From contig JAEZEJ010000076.1 of NCBI GenBank assembly GCA_023417775.1, forward strand, positions 1 through 64,000: a DNA stretch of 64,000 nucleotides, given 5' to 3'. The stretch comes from Actinomycetes bacterium. Lineage in GTDB: Bacteria > Actinomycetota > Actinomycetes > Propionibacteriales > Nocardioidaceae. Each line of letters begins with the position of its first letter. Positions within the stretch are counted from its first letter, which is position 1. Shown here in pieces: positions 18,169 to 26,736 of this stretch. The position numbers were made by a program, and so were the translations under genes. A model generated the notes under the pieces. It was given only the letters and a program-made list of their open reading frames with translations. It did no database searches and had not been told where the DNA came from.

Positions 18169-18921
18169 TCAGTAGACGCCGGTGTAGGTGCGCGGGATGA
18201 CGGCGTGATGCACGTAGTCGATGAAGGACGCCCAGTCATAGACCGGGAGCCCCGTGGCGGCGTGGATCGCAGCGGAGTACGCCGGAAGATCCGAGCATTC
18301 GGTGAGGATCAGGCCGATCTGCGAAGACTGCTTCTGCAGTGCGATCGCCCCTTCGACCACCTCGGTGGCGAAGCGCGCCGGCTGCATCTCCCCCACCTCG
18401 TCCAGGATCACCTCACGGAAGTGCGGGAAGTCCTCCATGCCCTGGACGACGAGCTGCCCGGTGTCGTGGACGCCGACGGCATCCAGGAGCTCGGGGGTGA
18501 GCGCCGCGGAGTTGGCGGTCAGGATGCCGATCTTGCGTCGAGGACCGATCATCCGCTGGAGCAACGTGAGCTGCAGGAGGCTCGACAAGAAGACCGGGAC
18601 CTCCACCGCGTTCGCCACGGTCTGCTGGAACACCGCCATGAACCCGCAGTTCGAGGTGATCGCCCGGGCTCCCTCGGCCTCCAGCCGACGTGCCGCGTCG
18701 ATCATCAGGTCGGCGTACCTGGCACCGTTGCCACGCAGGATGTCCGCTCCGATGAGACCGTCGACCTGCAGATAGCGCATCGGGAAGTCGAAGGTCTCGG
18801 CGTGGTTGAGGTCGCCGGGGACGAACGGGATGTTCCATTGTGCGCACAACATGCCGATCGGATAGCCGTTGGCGACGGCGCCCGGACGTGCCCGGAGACG
18901 CTCAGGGACGATCGTGGTCAT
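18169..18921 (-). CDS. Aspartate/glutamate racemase-superfamily protein
   Basis: 250 aa with two cysteines placed like the two-base catalytic pair of cofactor-independent Asp/Glu/hydantoin racemases: Cys92 in ITSNCGFMAVF and Cys209 in LTECSDLPAYS. The superfamily also includes maleate isomerase and arylmalonate decarboxylase, so racemisation is probable but not certain. Its position beside DadA suggests it makes the D-isomer for oxidation or works on a hydantoin-type precursor. Its ATG overlaps the lpd stop by 4 bases. Confidence 0.75.
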   Translation of the reverse strand: MTTIVPERLRARPGAVANGYPIGMLCAQWNIPFVPGDLNHAETFDFPMRYLQVDGLIGADILRGNGARYADLMIDAARRLEAEGARAITSNCGFMAVFQQTVANAVEVPVFLSSLLQLTLLQRMIGPRRKIGILTANSAALTPELLDAVGVHDTGQLVVQGMEDFPHFREVILDEVGEMQPARFATEVVEGAIALQKQSSQIGLILTECSDLPAYSAAIHAATGLPVYDWASFIDYVHHAVIPRTYTGVY

Positions 18922-20363
18922 CGTGCTCCTCCTCGATCCCTGCCGCGGGCGGCAGGGACATGGATGGGACGGCCGAGCCCGACGTGGGCCACCTCGGCAT
19001 GCATCTCGCTCAGCGTCGGGTGGGCATGGATCGTGCCGGCGATGTCCTCGAGATGCGCCGCCATCTCGATCGCGAGCACCGCTTCGGCGATCAACTCGCT
19101 GGCGTGGTCGCCGACGATCGTCGCTCCGATGAGGATGCCGGTCTCGTCATCGATGACATATTCGATGAACCCCGAGTCGGCGCCCATCGTCCGAGCACGG
19201 CCCGAGGCGGCGAACGGGAAGACCGCGGCGCTGGCGGTGTAGCCCGCTGCGGCCGCCGACTCGGTCGTCAGCCCCGCCTGCGCGACCTCCGGATCGCTGA
19301 AGACGACGGCCGGGATGACCGCGGGAGCAAACTCTGCGCGATCTCCCGAGAGCACCGCGACGGCGACCTGCGCCTCGGCGCTGGCCTTGTGGGCGAGCGC
19401 CGGTCCCGGCACGATGTCACCGATGGCGGCGACCCGTTCAGTGATCAGCAGGTCCGCCCCGACGGTCAACCGTCCATCCGGACCCGGGTCGACGCCGAGG
19501 GCCGCGAGTCCAAGGTCATCGGTGTTGGGCGTCCGGCCGACCGCCACGACCACGAGGTCGACGTGCAGCTCCCGACGTCCCTCGGGCCCCTGCACCCGGA
19601 GCACGGCACCGTCGTCCTCGAGGGCCGTCGTGCGAGTGAGTACCTCCACACCGGACTTCTCGAGCCGCGCCGCGACCGCGTCGCTCGCCGCCCGGCTCAT
19701 CTCCGGCAGGACCGAGTCCCGCGCCTCGATGATCGTCACGTTCGAGCCGAGCTTCGCCAGCGCTGTGCCGAGTTCCAACCCGATATAGCCACCACCGATG
19801 ATCGCGACGGCAGCGGGCAGTTCGGCGAGCGCGAGAACCTCGGTCGACGAGACGACCCGGATGCCGTCGAAGGGCAGCGGTCCGAGCTCCACCGGCCGCG
19901 AACCGGTGGCGATGACGCAGGAGGCGAAACGCAGATGTGTCGGAGGACGCTCGGGGTCCGTCACGAGGGCACCCTGGTCGGGTCGGGTGAAGCGGAACCA
20001 GCCGCGGCGCACATCGACGCCCTCACGAGCGAGCAGACTGCGGACTCCCGAGCTGAGGCCGTCGACCACGTCGTTCTTCCAGCTCTGGAACCTCGCCAGG
20101 TCGACCTGCCCGTCCGCCACGACCGGCACACCGCGCTCCGCCCAGGCGGCCGCGCGATCGGTGTGAGCGGCGATCTCGATCAGCGCCTTCGAGGGGATGC
20201 ACCCCACTCGTACGCAGGCCCCGCCGAGGCCGTCATCGCCCAGCGCATCGACGAGCACGACCTTGCGTCCGCGCTGAGCAGCCGCGAGCGCGGCGACATA
20301 ACCACCGGGGCCTCCCCCGATGACGAGCAGATCGACGCCTTCGGGCATCTCTCCAACGACCAT
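18918..20363 (-). CDS. Dihydrolipoyl dehydrogenase (E3)
   Basis: 481-aa FAD disulfide reductase that reoxidises dihydrolipoyl-E2 with NAD+. It shows the FAD motif LLVIGGGPGGYVAALAA, the redox disulfide GGACVRVGCIPSKALIE, the NAD motif VAIIGGGYIGLELG and the C-terminal HAHPTLSE with the catalytic His-Glu dyad. The Cys-x4-Cys pair is intact. It follows E2 by 12 bases with TAGGAG as ribosome-binding site, so E1-E2-E3 form a complete complex set. Confidence 0.93.
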   Translation of the reverse strand: MVVGEMPEGVDLLVIGGGPGGYVAALAAAQRGRKVVLVDALGDDGLGGACVRVGCIPSKALIEIAAHTDRAAAWAERGVPVVADGQVDLARFQSWKNDVVDGLSSGVRSLLAREGVDVRRGWFRFTRPDQGALVTDPERPPTHLRFASCVIATGSRPVELGPLPFDGIRVVSSTEVLALAELPAAVAIIGGGYIGLELGTALAKLGSNVTIIEARDSVLPEMSRAASDAVAARLEKSGVEVLTRTTALEDDGAVLRVQGPEGRRELHVDLVVVAVGRTPNTDDLGLAALGVDPGPDGRLTVGADLLITERVAAIGDIVPGPALAHKASAEAQVAVAVLSGDRAEFAPAVIPAVVFSDPEVAQAGLTTESAAAAGYTASAAVFPFAASGRARTMGADSGFIEYVIDDETGILIGATIVGDHASELIAEAVLAIEMAAHLEDIAGTIHAHPTLSEMHAEVAHVGLGRPIHVPAARGRDRGGAR

Positions 20364-20375
20364 GTTCGTGTTCTC

Positions 20376-21608
20376 CTAGGACAGCAGCAGCAGCGGTTGG
20401 GCGACGGCCTCGGCCAGCGCGGCGACGAACTCGGCCAGATGGGCGCCGTCGTTGATCCGGTGGTCGGTGGCCACCACGATCGGCAGGACCGGACGGACGG
20501 CCGGCTCACCGCCGACGACGATGACCTTCTCGGTGATGCGCCCGAATCCGGCGATGCCCACCTCGGGCGGGCGGATGACCGGATTGCCCATCCAGGTCCC
20601 GAAGGAGCCGAAGTTGGTGACCGTGAAGGAACCGCCGGTCAGCTCCTCGGGCGTGGCCGTACGGGAGCGCGCCCGTTCAGCCAGGTAGTCGATCTGGCGA
20701 GTGAGGTCGCTCAGCCGGAGCAGGTCGGCGTCGCGGATGACCGGCACGATCAGACCGTCCTCGGTCGCGGTCGCCATGCCGAGCTGGACCCCCGCGTGCC
20801 GGGTCAGCGTCTCCGTCGCCGCATCGAAGGTGGCGTTCATCGAGGGCTGACGTTCCAGCGCGCGCACGACGGCCTTGAGGAGCAGCGGCAGCACCGACAG
20901 CCGAAGGCCCTGGGCCTCGAAGGAGGGCTGCAGCGCGGAGCGGGCCGCCAGCAGATTCGTCGCGTCCACCTCACGGAACTCCGTGACGTGGGGGATCGTC
21001 AGCGCCTCGGTCATGGAGCGGGCGATCGAGCGGCGCAGACCTCGCAGCTCGATCATCTCGTCGCCTCGCTCGCGATGTGCCGGAGCCGGTGAGACGGACC
21101 TCGGTTCAGTCGCCGGAGTGCTGTCCTGTGCTGTCGGAGCGGTCTGAAGATCTGACTCGAGGATCCGCCCGTGCGGTCCCGTTCCGATCACGCTGGCGAG
21201 GTCGATGCCCTGCCGCGCGGCCATCCGCCGGGTCCGCGGGCTGGCCAGCGGCCGCCGCCCGTGAGCTTCGGGTCCCTCAGTCGCGGGCTGGCCGGTGGCG
21301 ACCGCCTCGTCGATCTCCGCCGAGAGGATCGATGAGGATGCCGTGGGATCGGCGCCGGTGTCGGCGGCATCGCCGATGACGGCCAGCAGCTCTCCGACCA
21401 CGGCGATGTCGCCGGCCGGGACCCCCTTCGCGAGGAGGATTCCCGAGCAGGGCGCCGGGATCTCCACGACCGACTTGTCGGTCTCCACCTCGCACAGATC
21501 AGCGTCCGCCTCGACGACATCGCCGACATCGACGAACCATTGGAGGACCTCCGCCTCAGCGATCCCCTCGCCGACATCGGGCATCGTGAACTCGACCCGC
21601 TCGCTCAT
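20376..21608 (-). CDS. 2-oxo acid dehydrogenase E2 (dihydrolipoamide acyltransferase)
   Basis: 410 aa in three domains: one lipoyl domain (residues ~1-80, lipoyl Lys in CEVETDKSVVEIPAP), a peripheral-subunit-binding domain (around residues 120-150, ASPRTRRMAARQGIDL), and the CoA-acyltransferase domain with VATDHRINDGAH carrying the active-site His and Asp. A single lipoyl domain with a TPP-type heterodimeric E1 upstream fits the branched-chain oxo acid dehydrogenase class. The start overlaps the E1beta stop as ATGA. Confidence 0.93.
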   Translation of the reverse strand: MSERVEFTMPDVGEGIAEAEVLQWFVDVGDVVEADADLCEVETDKSVVEIPAPCSGILLAKGVPAGDIAVVGELLAVIGDAADTGADPTASSSILSAEIDEAVATGQPATEGPEAHGRRPLASPRTRRMAARQGIDLASVIGTGPHGRILESDLQTAPTAQDSTPATEPRSVSPAPAHRERGDEMIELRGLRRSIARSMTEALTIPHVTEFREVDATNLLAARSALQPSFEAQGLRLSVLPLLLKAVVRALERQPSMNATFDAATETLTRHAGVQLGMATATEDGLIVPVIRDADLLRLSDLTRQIDYLAERARSRTATPEELTGGSFTVTNFGSFGTWMGNPVIRPPEVGIAGFGRITEKVIVVGGEPAVRPVLPIVVATDHRINDGAHLAEFVAALAEAVAQPLLLLS

Positions 21609-22594
21609 GGGGCCACCTCCATCAGGGCACGGACCTCGTGCACCACGCGTTCGACGCTCGGCACGTAGAGGTCCTCGATCCCGGCGAGCGGATACGGCGT
21701 GTCCGGCGCGGAGATCCGGTGCACCGGAGCGATCAGCTCGTAGAAGCACTCGCGTGACACGGTGGCCGCGACCTCGCCGCCGAAACCGCCGGTGAGCGGC
21801 GCCTCGTGCAGCACGACGGCACGTCCTGTCGCCCCGACCGCCTCGACGATCCCTTCGACATCGAGCGGTACGAGCGACCGCAGATCGAGCACCTGCGCGT
21901 CGATGCCCTGGCCGGCGAGAGTGTCCGCCGCCGCTGCGGCGAGCTGCACCGCGGCGGACCAGGCGATGATCGTGACGTCCGTGCCCTCGCGGGCTATCCG
22001 GGAGGCGCCGATCGGCAGGCTGTACCGCTCGTCGGGTACCTCGTCGCGCTGCAACCGGTATCCCTTCAACGGCTCGAGGTAGAGGACCGGGTCATCGGTG
22101 TCGAGGGCCGCGTTCAGGAGCCCCTTGGCATCGTGGGCCGTCGATGGGGCCACCACTTTGAGGCCGGGGCTGTGCGCGTAGAGCGCCTCGAAGGCATCCG
22201 AATGGAGTTCCGGTGTCCGCACCCCGCCCCCGAACGGCGCCCGGATCACCAACGGGACGGAGTGCCGGCCGGCCGAGCGATACCTCAGCCGGGCCACCTG
22301 CTGGCCGATCTGATGGAATGCCTGATGCCCGAAGCCGAGGAACTGGATCTCGATGACGGGGCGCAGGCCGGCCATCGCCAGCCCGAGCCCGGCGCCGACG
22401 ATGACGCCTTCGGCGAGCGGCATGTCGACGACGCGGTCCTCGCCGAACCGGGCCTGCAGTCCCTCGGTGGCCCGGAAGACCCCGCCCAGCCTGCCGACGT
22501 CCTCTCCGATGACCATCACGCGCTCATCGCGTGCCAGCTCCTCGGCGAGCGTCTCTCGGATGCTCTCGATCATGGTCTTGACGGCCACCGTCAC
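21605..22594 (-). CDS. 2-oxo acid dehydrogenase E1 component, beta subunit
   Basis: E1beta of a thiamine-dependent oxo acid dehydrogenase. VMVIGEDVGRLGGVFRAT, FGEDRVVDMPLAEGVIVGAG and the C-terminal HEAPLTGGFGGEVAA are conserved in BCKDH/PDH beta chains. I chose GTG at 22594 (329 aa), which overlaps the E1alpha stop as GTGA and has GGGAG just upstream; a GTG at 22612 would add 6 residues. Confidence 0.92.
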   Translation of the reverse strand: MTVAVKTMIESIRETLAEELARDERVMVIGEDVGRLGGVFRATEGLQARFGEDRVVDMPLAEGVIVGAGLGLAMAGLRPVIEIQFLGFGHQAFHQIGQQVARLRYRSAGRHSVPLVIRAPFGGGVRTPELHSDAFEALYAHSPGLKVVAPSTAHDAKGLLNAALDTDDPVLYLEPLKGYRLQRDEVPDERYSLPIGASRIAREGTDVTIIAWSAAVQLAAAAADTLAGQGIDAQVLDLRSLVPLDVEGIVEAVGATGRAVVLHEAPLTGGFGGEVAATVSRECFYELIAPVHRISAPDTPYPLAGIEDLYVPSVERVVHEVRALMEVAP

Positions 22595-23658
22595 ACTCCC
22601 TGCGTCGTCCACTGAGCCCGCTGCTGGTCCAGGCGAGCGAATGGTTCGGCGTACACGTGGTCGAACAACATCTCCGGGCCCGGCGGTGGTGTCGCCTGCG
22701 CCGCCGCTATCGCCCGATCGACTTCGGCCCGGCAGCGCTCACCGATCGCGGCACGAGAGGCATCGTCGAGGGCATCCTGCGCATGCAGGTAGATCTCCAC
22801 CCGATCGAGGGGGTCCGTACCGGACCATGCCTCGTGATCGGCGTCGGCGACGTACTTCGACGGATCGTCAGCGGTGTTGTGCGCTCCCGCTCGCCACGTC
22901 AGTGACTCGATCAACGTCGGCCCCTCCCCTGCTCGGGCACGCGCGACGGCGTCGGCCATCACGGTATGGACGGCGAGGAGATCGTTGCCGTCGACGTAGA
23001 CGCCATGGATCCCGTAGCCGGCGGCGCGGTCGGCGAAGGTGCGCGCCGCGGTCTGCTTGCTACGCGGTGTCGAGATCGCCCAGCCGTTGTTCTGCAGGAA
23101 GAAGATGACCGGCGCCTTTCGCAGCCCGGCCAGGTTCACTGCCTCATGGAAGTCGCCCTCCGAGGAGGCGCCATCGCCGAAGAAGGTGGTGACGACTCCG
23201 TCGAGCCCCCGCTGACGCAGACCCCAGGCGACGCCCACCGCCTGCGGAATCTGAGCGGCGAGAGATATCTGGATCGGGAGGATATTGACATCGGCGGGGA
23301 TGGCACAGCCACCGGGGTGACCCATGAAGTACAGCGCGAAGTTCTCCAGCGGGTACCCGTGCCGGAGAAGCGCGGGAAGCTCGCGATACTGCGGAGCCAA
23401 CCAGTCCCTCGACGGATCGAGCGCCGCCGCTGCGCCGACGATGGAGGCCTCTTGGCCCCGCACCGACGAGAAGGTGCCGAATCTCCCCTGTCGCTGCAGA
23501 CTCGTCGCCTTCTCGTCGAAGGTCCGTGCCAGCAGCATCCACTCGAAGCACTCGAGGACGTCGGCGACCGGCAGAGACGGCTCGGCGAGCACGGATCCGG
23601 ACGGCGTCAGCATCCGGAAGGGCTCGACCGCCGCGGTCGGTGCGGTGAATGTCGTCAT
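22591..23658 (-). CDS. 2-oxo acid dehydrogenase E1 component, alpha subunit
   Basis: 355-aa E1alpha. The TPP-binding motif GDGASSEGDFHEAVNLAG and the following FFLQNNGWAIST are intact, with the E1alpha signature RGQEASIVG near the N-terminus. It resembles branched-chain types more than pyruvate types (inference from motif style and Liv neighbours). It is the first gene of the 13-gene leftward operon. The ATG has no Shine-Dalgarno and overlaps a repeated operator-like sequence, so the mRNA may be leaderless. Confidence 0.93.
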   Translation of the reverse strand: MTTFTAPTAAVEPFRMLTPSGSVLAEPSLPVADVLECFEWMLLARTFDEKATSLQRQGRFGTFSSVRGQEASIVGAAAALDPSRDWLAPQYRELPALLRHGYPLENFALYFMGHPGGCAIPADVNILPIQISLAAQIPQAVGVAWGLRQRGLDGVVTTFFGDGASSEGDFHEAVNLAGLRKAPVIFFLQNNGWAISTPRSKQTAARTFADRAAGYGIHGVYVDGNDLLAVHTVMADAVARARAGEGPTLIESLTWRAGAHNTADDPSKYVADADHEAWSGTDPLDRVEIYLHAQDALDDASRAAIGERCRAEVDRAIAAAQATPPPGPEMLFDHVYAEPFARLDQQRAQWTTQGV

Positions 23659-23810
23659 GAATTCACTATTGCATGCGCTACTAGATGCAGTAAAGACCTT
23701 CCGTGAACTTCCTCACATCGCGCTCCCCGCCGAGCGGCTGCGCTCCTCCCCGGCAATGATGAATTCACTGTTGCATGCATGCTTGACATCGGGCAGGATC
23801 TCTTGCATGC
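23657..23810. promoter_or_regulatory. Divergent control region with repeated TTGCATGC operators
   Basis: ATGAATTCACT, then A or G, then TTGCATGC occurs at 23657-23676 and 23759-23778 (one mismatch). A third TTGCATGC lies at 23803-23810. A consensus -35, TTGACA, at 23783-23788 points toward the usp gene, and the third motif falls where its -10 should be. The first copy covers the E1alpha start. The layout suggests one repressor controlling both directions, possibly the cluster's GntR protein. Confidence 0.6.
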
Positions 23811-23850
23811 CGCGTCGGCACCGCGAAGATCCCCGCACGAAGGAGAGCCC

Positions 23851-24348
23851 ATGCCCCGCACTGTCCTGGTCGGAGTCGACGGTTCGGCGACAGCATCCTC
23901 CGCCGCCACGCGGGCGGCGGAGTTCGCCGATGCCCTAGGCGGCGAGCTGCACGTCCTGACGGCCTTCGAGCACCAGCACGGAGAGCGCATCGGACCGGCC
24001 GGAGAGGTCTTCGTCCATGACAACGAGTCCAGCGCCCTCGAGACGGCCGCTCACCAGGCAGCCCAGCTACGTGGCGCCTTCGGAGAGCTCGGGATCGTCT
24101 CCCACGCAGCGCACGGCAGTCCAGCCGAGGCGCTCGTGTCTCTCGCCGAGGCACTACAGGCCGAGCTCATCGTCGTCGGCAACAAGCGCGTGCAGGGGGC
24201 GGCCCGCATCCTCGGCAGCATCGCCACCGACGTCATCCGCAAGGCCCCCTGCGACGTCACCATCGCGTACACCCATGAGAACCGGAGCCTGTCCGGTCAC
24301 CCCGCAGGCGATGTCAGAGCACACCCCGCGGGCGGAACTGGACGCTGA
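23851..24348 (+). CDS. Universal stress protein (UspA family)
   Basis: 165-aa single-domain Usp. It starts MPRTVLVGVDGS and ends with the ATP-binding loop VVGNKRVQGAARILGS, then KAPCDVTIAY. This is the ATP-binding G-x2-G-x9-G-S class, slightly varied. The ATG has AGGAG 5 bases upstream. It diverges from the oxo acid dehydrogenase operon and shares its repeated operators. Its 3' end overlaps the alkB-like gene by 35 bases, tail to tail. Confidence 0.9.
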   Translation: MPRTVLVGVDGSATASSAATRAAEFADALGGELHVLTAFEHQHGERIGPAGEVFVHDNESSALETAAHQAAQLRGAFGELGIVSHAAHGSPAEALVSLAEALQAELIVVGNKRVQGAARILGSIATDVIRKAPCDVTIAYTHENRSLSGHPAGDVRAHPAGGTGR

Positions 24349-24934
24349 TGCGAGGCCCGGCGCTCGCGGTCTTGAGCACCGCGTGCTCCCAGGTGCGCTG
24401 ACATGATCCGCCCATGACGAGCAGATCGCCGTGGCCGACCGTGTAGCCGACCTTCGGCCCTCCCCCGACGGGACGCAGGCTGAGCCGGCGGTGCTCGCCC
24501 AGCGAGAGAATCGCGACCATCGTGTCCTCGTGCGCACCCCGGCCGATGCGGTCGCCGTGCCAGGCGACCGAGTCACGACCGTCACGGTAGTAGCAGAGTC
24601 CGGCGGTCGCGAAGGGTTCGCCGAGCTCGGCCGCATAGTGGGCGCTCAACATCTCACGGCACTCAACCAGGACCGGGTCGGGCAGCTCATCGTCCTCGCG
24701 ATAGTGACAGAGCAGGCGCGGCACGTCGACGACCCGCTCGTACATCTCGCGCCGCTCGGCCCGCCAGGGCACCGCCTGCTGCAGCGTCACGAAGAGCTCA
24801 TCGGCCCCGTTCAGCCAGCCGTAGCGCAGATCGACCCAGGCGCCCTGCGAGAGCTCGACGCGCTCGACCGCTTCCGTCAGCGGACCGACGGTCGTCTCGG
24901 GTGCCCCGTCCAATAGCGAGCCCTGGAACCACAT
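24314..24934 (-). CDS. AlkB-like 2-oxoglutarate/Fe(II) dioxygenase
   Basis: 206 aa. The iron ligands are visible as HxD in VAWHGDRIG and His in RTWEHAVLK; RISVQFRPRG gives the 2-oxoglutarate-binding Arg. LCYYRDGRDSVAWHGD is the standard AlkB nucleotide-lid/metal region. AlkB proteins remove 1-methyladenine and 3-methylcytosine lesions oxidatively. No ada or alkA lies nearby. Confidence 0.9.
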   Translation of the reverse strand: MWFQGSLLDGAPETTVGPLTEAVERVELSQGAWVDLRYGWLNGADELFVTLQQAVPWRAERREMYERVVDVPRLLCHYREDDELPDPVLVECREMLSAHYAAELGEPFATAGLCYYRDGRDSVAWHGDRIGRGAHEDTMVAILSLGEHRRLSLRPVGGGPKVGYTVGHGDLLVMGGSCQRTWEHAVLKTASAGPRISVQFRPRGVL

Positions 24935-24987
24935 GGCGCCATGCTACGCCTCTTCGAACAGATGTTCGACCGGCTAACGCCTCACAC

Positions 24988-25278
24988 TCAACGGGGCAGG
25001 AGATCGAGGACGCCGTCGATCTCCTCGGGAGCGAACCAGGCAAGGTCCCCCGATCCGTCGACGTCGAGGTGGAAGGACTGCACCTCCCGCAGGGTCACGG
25101 GCTGCTCTTCCTGATCGATCTCGGCGACGACCACCACCGGGCCGTCCTCGGCCGCAGCGAGCATCGCCTCGTACTCGTGCTGCTCGTCATCGGACTCCGA
25201 CAGCACCGGAGCCCCTTCGAGCGATGCCGTGCGCAGGCTCCCCAGCCCGGCCGCGTCGGTACCGATATAGATCCTCAT
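24988..25278 (-). CDS. Small actinobacterial protein, DUF6912-like
   Basis: 96 aa beginning MRIYIGTDAAGLGSL, which resembles the DUF6912 family of actinobacteria (from memory, not searched). It is acidic and predicted cytoplasmic, with no signal or membrane segment. The ATG at 25278 overlaps the upstream stop as ATGA, so it is translationally coupled to the WS/DGAT-like gene. Function unknown. Confidence 0.7.
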   Translation of the reverse strand: MRIYIGTDAAGLGSLRTASLEGAPVLSESDDEQHEYEAMLAAAEDGPVVVVAEIDQEEQPVTLREVQSFHLDVDGSGDLAWFAPEEIDGVLDLLPR

Positions 25279-26693
25279 CCGCCGGCCTTCCGTTGCGGTC
25301 GCTGACGTCCACGCGGCGCTCGCCGCCGCGACGAGACGGTCTCGACGAGCTCGTCGACCGCCTCTTCGATGCACTGGGCCAGCACGTCGACATCGGGCAT
25401 CGCCTCCCGGTCGGCCACGATGCCGACATAGGCGCGCCCCCGGTACGTGGTGATGCCGATCGCGACGGTTCGCCGGCCGGTCAGCGGGATCGCCGGGAAG
25501 ACCTGCGCGAGTCGCTGTCCGGCCATGTAGACCGGCTCCTGCGGGCCCGGCACATTGGTGACGACGAGCTGGTACTGCCGCGAGGCCTCGTGCTCGGCGA
25601 CCCGCGCACCCACCGCGTGGAAGGTCGAGGTCGCGAAGCCCGGCAGATCCGCGAGGGTCTGAGCCGAGACGGCGTCACCGGTCTCGCGGTGCCCCTTCAG
25701 CGCATAGGAGACCTGATGCAGCCGCACCACGGCATTGGTCTCCCCCACGGGCAGGGACAGCAGATTGCCCCGCACCCGCGAGCCGAGGGAGGTGGGCAGC
25801 GAGTCGTCCTCGGCCCCCTTGAGCTTCACCGACATCGGGACGAGGGCCCGGAAGCTGGTCGCCGCCGAGACCGGCTCGGCACGGGTCAGCAGCCAGCCGC
25901 GCAGCCCTCCGGCGACGACCGCGAGGATGACGTCGTTGACCGTGCCGCCGTGCTCATCGCGCACCCGGCGCAGATCGTCGAGCGACGCCGAGGCCGTCGC
26001 GAACCGCCGATGACGGCTCAGCGGTGCGGCCAGCGGCCCGGTCACGCCGGCGTCGCCGGCGGGCATCGGCAGGGCCGACAGGAGCTGTTCAGCGCGATAG
26101 GTCGCACTGTCCAGCAGTGCTCGCGGGTGCTCGACCTGCCCGAGCAGCGAGGAGAGCGCCAGCCGGGTGCCGGCGGGCGCCGTCCGCGGTGTCCACTCCT
26201 CATGCGGCAGGTCCCGGATCTCGTCGGTCTCCTCCAGCAGCACCTGCGCCAGGTCGACGGTGTGCGATCCGTCGACGAGCGCCTGGTGGGCCTTGAAGAG
26301 CAGCGCGGACTTGCCGTCCTCGAGCCCCTCGATGAGATAGAGCTCCCAAAGCGGACGGTCATGGTCGAGGCGGCGGGCGATGAGTCGTCCCACCAGCTCG
26401 TGCAGGGCGTCCATCGTGCCCGGCCGAGGGAGCGCGGACCGCCGGACGTGCAAGGTGATGTCGAAGTGCTCGTCGTCCACCCAGATCGGCAGGCCCACCC
26501 CGGCGGGAACCGGGCGCGGCACCTGCCGATAGCGCGGCACCAGGTCGAGCCGGTCGGTGATGATGCGCACGAGCGTGTCGTAGTCGAGCGGACGCTGGCC
26601 CGGCTCCAGCAGGACGAGCGAGGCGATCTGCCGCGGCGCGTCCGGCGAGTCGCGATGCAGGAATAACGCATCGAGCGGGCTGAGTCGTTGCAT
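25275..26693 (-). CDS. WS/DGAT-family O-acyltransferase homologue with altered active site
   Basis: 472 aa starting MQRLSPLDALFLHRD, the classic start of wax ester synthase/diacylglycerol acyltransferases. PLWELYLIEGL and the C-terminal VTNVPGP block are family features. The catalytic HHxxxDG motif reads H136-Q137-A-L-V-D-G, so the second His, the proposed general base in characterised enzymes, is Gln (codon CAG at 26283-26285). The protein may be inactive in wax/TAG synthesis or do another job. Confidence 0.85.
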   Translation of the reverse strand: MQRLSPLDALFLHRDSPDAPRQIASLVLLEPGQRPLDYDTLVRIITDRLDLVPRYRQVPRPVPAGVGLPIWVDDEHFDITLHVRRSALPRPGTMDALHELVGRLIARRLDHDRPLWELYLIEGLEDGKSALLFKAHQALVDGSHTVDLAQVLLEETDEIRDLPHEEWTPRTAPAGTRLALSSLLGQVEHPRALLDSATYRAEQLLSALPMPAGDAGVTGPLAAPLSRHRRFATASASLDDLRRVRDEHGGTVNDVILAVVAGGLRGWLLTRAEPVSAATSFRALVPMSVKLKGAEDDSLPTSLGSRVRGNLLSLPVGETNAVVRLHQVSYALKGHRETGDAVSAQTLADLPGFATSTFHAVGARVAEHEASRQYQLVVTNVPGPQEPVYMAGQRLAQVFPAIPLTGRRTVAIGITTYRGRAYVGIVADREAMPDVDVLAQCIEEAVDELVETVSSRRRAPRGRQRPQRKAGG

Positions 26694-26736
26694 ATCACTT
26701 CCTGGTCGGGTGGCAGCGAAGATACCACCGACGATG

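Noticed and set aside
18840..21092. Long rightward frame opposite lpd and E2
   Set aside because: Antisense shadow; E3 and E2 motifs on the other strand are complete.
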